64,000 nucleotides of DNA, taken from assembly GCA_947561585.1 (NCBI GenBank), contig CANNZV010001162.1:229486-293485 (forward strand), written 5' to 3'. The notes under the pieces are model-generated. The model ran no database searches. It was given only the letters and a program-made list of their open reading frames with translations, and had not been told where the DNA came from. Every line of letters starts with the position of its first letter. The stretch's first letter is position 1. Origin of the DNA: Caprella mutica. Lineage: Eukaryota; Arthropoda; Malacostraca; Amphipoda; Caprellidae. A program made the translations under genes and the position numbers. Below are positions 62,008 through 64,000 of the stretch, in pieces.

Positions 62008-62431
62008 AGGAGGGAAGATTCGGACACCGTTCGAACCAACCTCAACAGAAGTGTCCGATTCATCCCAAATGACACTTCAAAATTAAAAACATCACCATTT
62101 TTCTAATTTCATTTGTATTATTTTTTTAACACACCAAACATAACATAAAATATCAATATAATTCATACCTTTGAGATTGAGAATCAGTTTCATATTCATA
62201 TAGTCCACACACGATCTAGTTGAATCACGAATATTTACATCAATATTGAAGAAAACAGTAAAATACACCTCTGGGGCGAAATACTGCATCTCCGCATTGG
62301 ATCTTTCAAATAGCTGACGGTTAACACGTTGCACACATTCAGTTGCAATAAGCGGTAGTTCCAACAATCATAAACATGTTTAAACGATTTGTTCGAACCA
62401 TCCCTCTGTCCGAATGCTCCCGGTTCTCCCC
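62008..62431. mobile_element. Small TA-flanked element with GGACA ends enclosing a coding-like exon
   Basis: Right end (reversed) GGGGAGAACCGGGAGCATTC, then ggacagaggg..ggttcgaacaa; left end AGGAGGGAAGATTCGGACAC, then gttcgaacc. TA flanks both sides. The ends follow the same pattern as the pogo/Tigger-like ends at 25735 and 40324. The interior holds the minus-strand frame described next. Confidence 0.6.
62092..62367 (-). CDS. Unidentified coding-like exon inside a transposon
   Basis: The frame reads RVNRQLFERSNAEMQYFAPE, VYFTVFFNIDVNIRDSTRSC, VDYMNMKLILNLKG, then an AAAG|GTATGA donor-like site near 62169, after which composition collapses to AT-rich. The conserved-looking, GC-richer stretch is typical of a real exon rather than spacer. 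Family not recognised. It may be transposon-coded or a captured host exon. Confidence 0.35.
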   Translation of the reverse strand: MLELPLIATECVQRVNRQLFERSNAEMQYFAPEVYFTVFFNIDVNIRDSTRSCVDYMNMKLILNLKGMNYIDILCYVWCVKKIIQMKLEKW

Positions 62432-62970
62432 TAAGTCATATTTTTAAACATGTAGGCAACATGTTGAAGTACAGAGAATTCAACATATTAGTCTGTCTGC
62501 CTGGTGGATCTAATCCCCCAATTAAATTAAAAGAATTATACAGAATTTATAAATATATGAAATATATACAAAAAAATATTTCTAATAAAAATTAGACTGC
62601 TGTTTTGGAGGGATAGTTATATTTCGAAAAATTTCAATGTGTGGCTAATTTACATTTCTTCATTATTTTTTATATCGTTTAGTAAAAATTGTGCAAAAAA
62701 AAACATTAAAATGTTAACAGTTCTGTTGGTACAGAATTTGATAATGTTTCGTAATTATATAGAAATAAATTATCCAAATCCTATAGAGTAACTAGTTACT
62801 TTTTCCAATTGTTTGATTTTTGTTTGAAAAAGAATATCTATATTGGAGTTATAGATGGGGAAAGAGACAATTTATTTCCCCATACTAATTTCCGCGAAAA
62901 CCATTTATTCTTTATTAGTATGTTTTGCGCCATCGGACGATCTGCACTATCAGTCGATCGTGCTCCTTCA
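62430..62970. repeat. Inverted segmental copy of 32770-33330
   Basis: See the partner for shared markers. The copy stops at the TA target of the element 62008-62431. Confidence 0.75.
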
Positions 62971-63489
62971 TCTGTCATTACGCTACCATGAATATGACAG
63001 TTAATAGTTAAAGAGAGAAGTGATTAATCGTGACATCATTTACAAAATGGTGACTGCTAACAATTATAATTTTTATTAAAGAAATGACCTATTCTATCAT
63101 GAATAAGTATGGAGAGGATTTCTATTATATGAATATAGTAAATGTACAATAATAAATTTTAAATATATTAAAAAAAGACAACGTTTTGACTTTTTATTTA
63201 AGCAGTGCAAAATGACTAAACCTGTGTTCAATAGATTTAGGAACTAAGTAATCCCTTTTCATATTATAAGTTAGTTAGCCATCGTCATTTACCCGGTGAA
63301 TTTATGAATTACTTATACTTTATTATACTTAATGATTTTCACTTAAAAAAAAATTAAATATCATTAATGAATTCCTTTTATTACGAATGGTAACTCCAAA
63401 GATATTATGCTAAAGTAAGATACACCACTCTCAAGAATTTCTGTTTTAAAAAGCGCCATCTGGATTTGAAATCGGGAACTACAGCTTTT

Positions 63490-63765
63490 TAACATTAATT
63501 TAAAACAATTAAAGTTTAATTTGAAATAAGTCAAGTTAAATTTAAAATAAGTCAAGTTATATTTAAAATAGTTCGAGATTAATTAAGATGGTTCAACTTT
63601 AATTTAAAATAAATCAAGTTATATTTGAAATAAATCAAGTTACATTTAAAATAAATCAAGTTATATTCAAAATAGATCAACTCTAATTTAAAATAGTTCA
63701 ACTTTAATTTAAAATAGTTCAAGTATAATTTAAAAAAATTAAGTTTAATTTAAAATAAAATTCCA
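63490..63765. repeat. 21-bp A-rich tandem array (family 1, site 2)
   Basis: About a dozen copies of aaataagtcaagttaaattt and variants (aaatagttcaactttaattt). It is preceded by a segment shared with 61690-61950, where a three-unit version of the array also sits. Confidence 0.85.
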
Positions 63766-63864
63766 TGGGCCCTCAATGTCGATGTCACACATAGGAAGCT
63801 CTGCACTAAAATCATTATATTAGTAACGGGAGGGAATGAGATCATGAGAGTATACCATAGTTTT

Positions 63865-64000
63865 GCATTGCCACCAAAATCTTTTTTATTTCCCACCATA
63901 ATATTTCATTGCCCACCGTAATCTTTCATTGCCCACCATAATCTTGCATTGCCACCTTCATCTTTTTCATTGCCCACCATAATCTTTCATTGTCCACCAT
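63865..64000. repeat. 20-bp tandem array at the window edge
   Basis: About seven copies of cattgcccaccataatcttt with indels, running off the right edge. Confidence 0.9.

Noticed and set aside
62025..62400. gttcgaacc words that resemble a tRNA T-arm
   Set aside because: No acceptor stem, D-arm or anticodon arm can be laid out around either occurrence; they belong to transposon ends.
63865..64000. Regular 20-bp repeats that might suggest a CRISPR-like array
   Set aside because: Units are contiguous without unique spacers, and the sequence is eukaryotic; it is a tandem satellite.

Overview
The window reads as AT-rich nuclear DNA of an invertebrate animal, probably an arthropod. Genes are sparse, phase-1 GT/AG introns are used, a secreted C-type lectin gene is present, and DNA transposons are abundant. 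A parasitic copepod such as a salmon louse would fit the composition and the MFS/lectin gene types. That is a guess; no species-specific marker was found. There are no operons, CRISPR arrays or bacterial features, and I could not recognise a tRNA or rRNA gene.

Host genes. (1) An intact, apparently intronless 12-TM MFS transporter (SLC18B1-like) lies on the minus strand at 45199-46431. A second, diverged copy of its N-terminal ~100 codons lies at 1-307 and runs off the left edge with its frame open. (2) A four-exon minus-strand gene spans 11968-17322. It encodes a predicted 263-aa secreted protein: signal peptide, cysteine-rich PAN/apple-like segment, Thr-rich linker and C-type lectin domain. 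All three introns are phase 1 and the splice sites join cleanly. A few other coding-looking fragments remain unidentified: 14560-14862 (+), 31280-31517 (+, one stop), 62092-62367 (-) and a possible short exon at 58473-58553 (-).

Architecture. Much of the left 7 kb is present a second time on the right. Positions 1-2793 match 46122-53990 in direct orientation. Positions about 2795-6900 match about 56500-61065 in inverted orientation. So a segment carrying an MFS gene was duplicated, and part of one copy was then inverted. One inversion junction falls within a few bases of a 2.3-kb foldback transposon (53992-56298). Because the two copies can be compared, many transposon insertions can be placed against an empty site.

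Mobile DNA. Tc1/mariner family: a dead full-length copy, solo ends and a 139-bp derivative. Pogo/Tigger-like elements end in TAGGG(G)AA-type termini. Other types: piggyBac-like MITEs with TTAA target duplications, a probable non-autonomous Helitron, foldback MITEs, a decayed BEL-like gag gene and a retroelement relic. The most distinctive class is a set of elements whose termini consist of inverted arrays of a short (12-20 bp) iterated word. The word differs between elements, although three of them share a related core. Tandem satellites (18-bp, 60-bp, 21-bp and 20-bp units) complete the picture.
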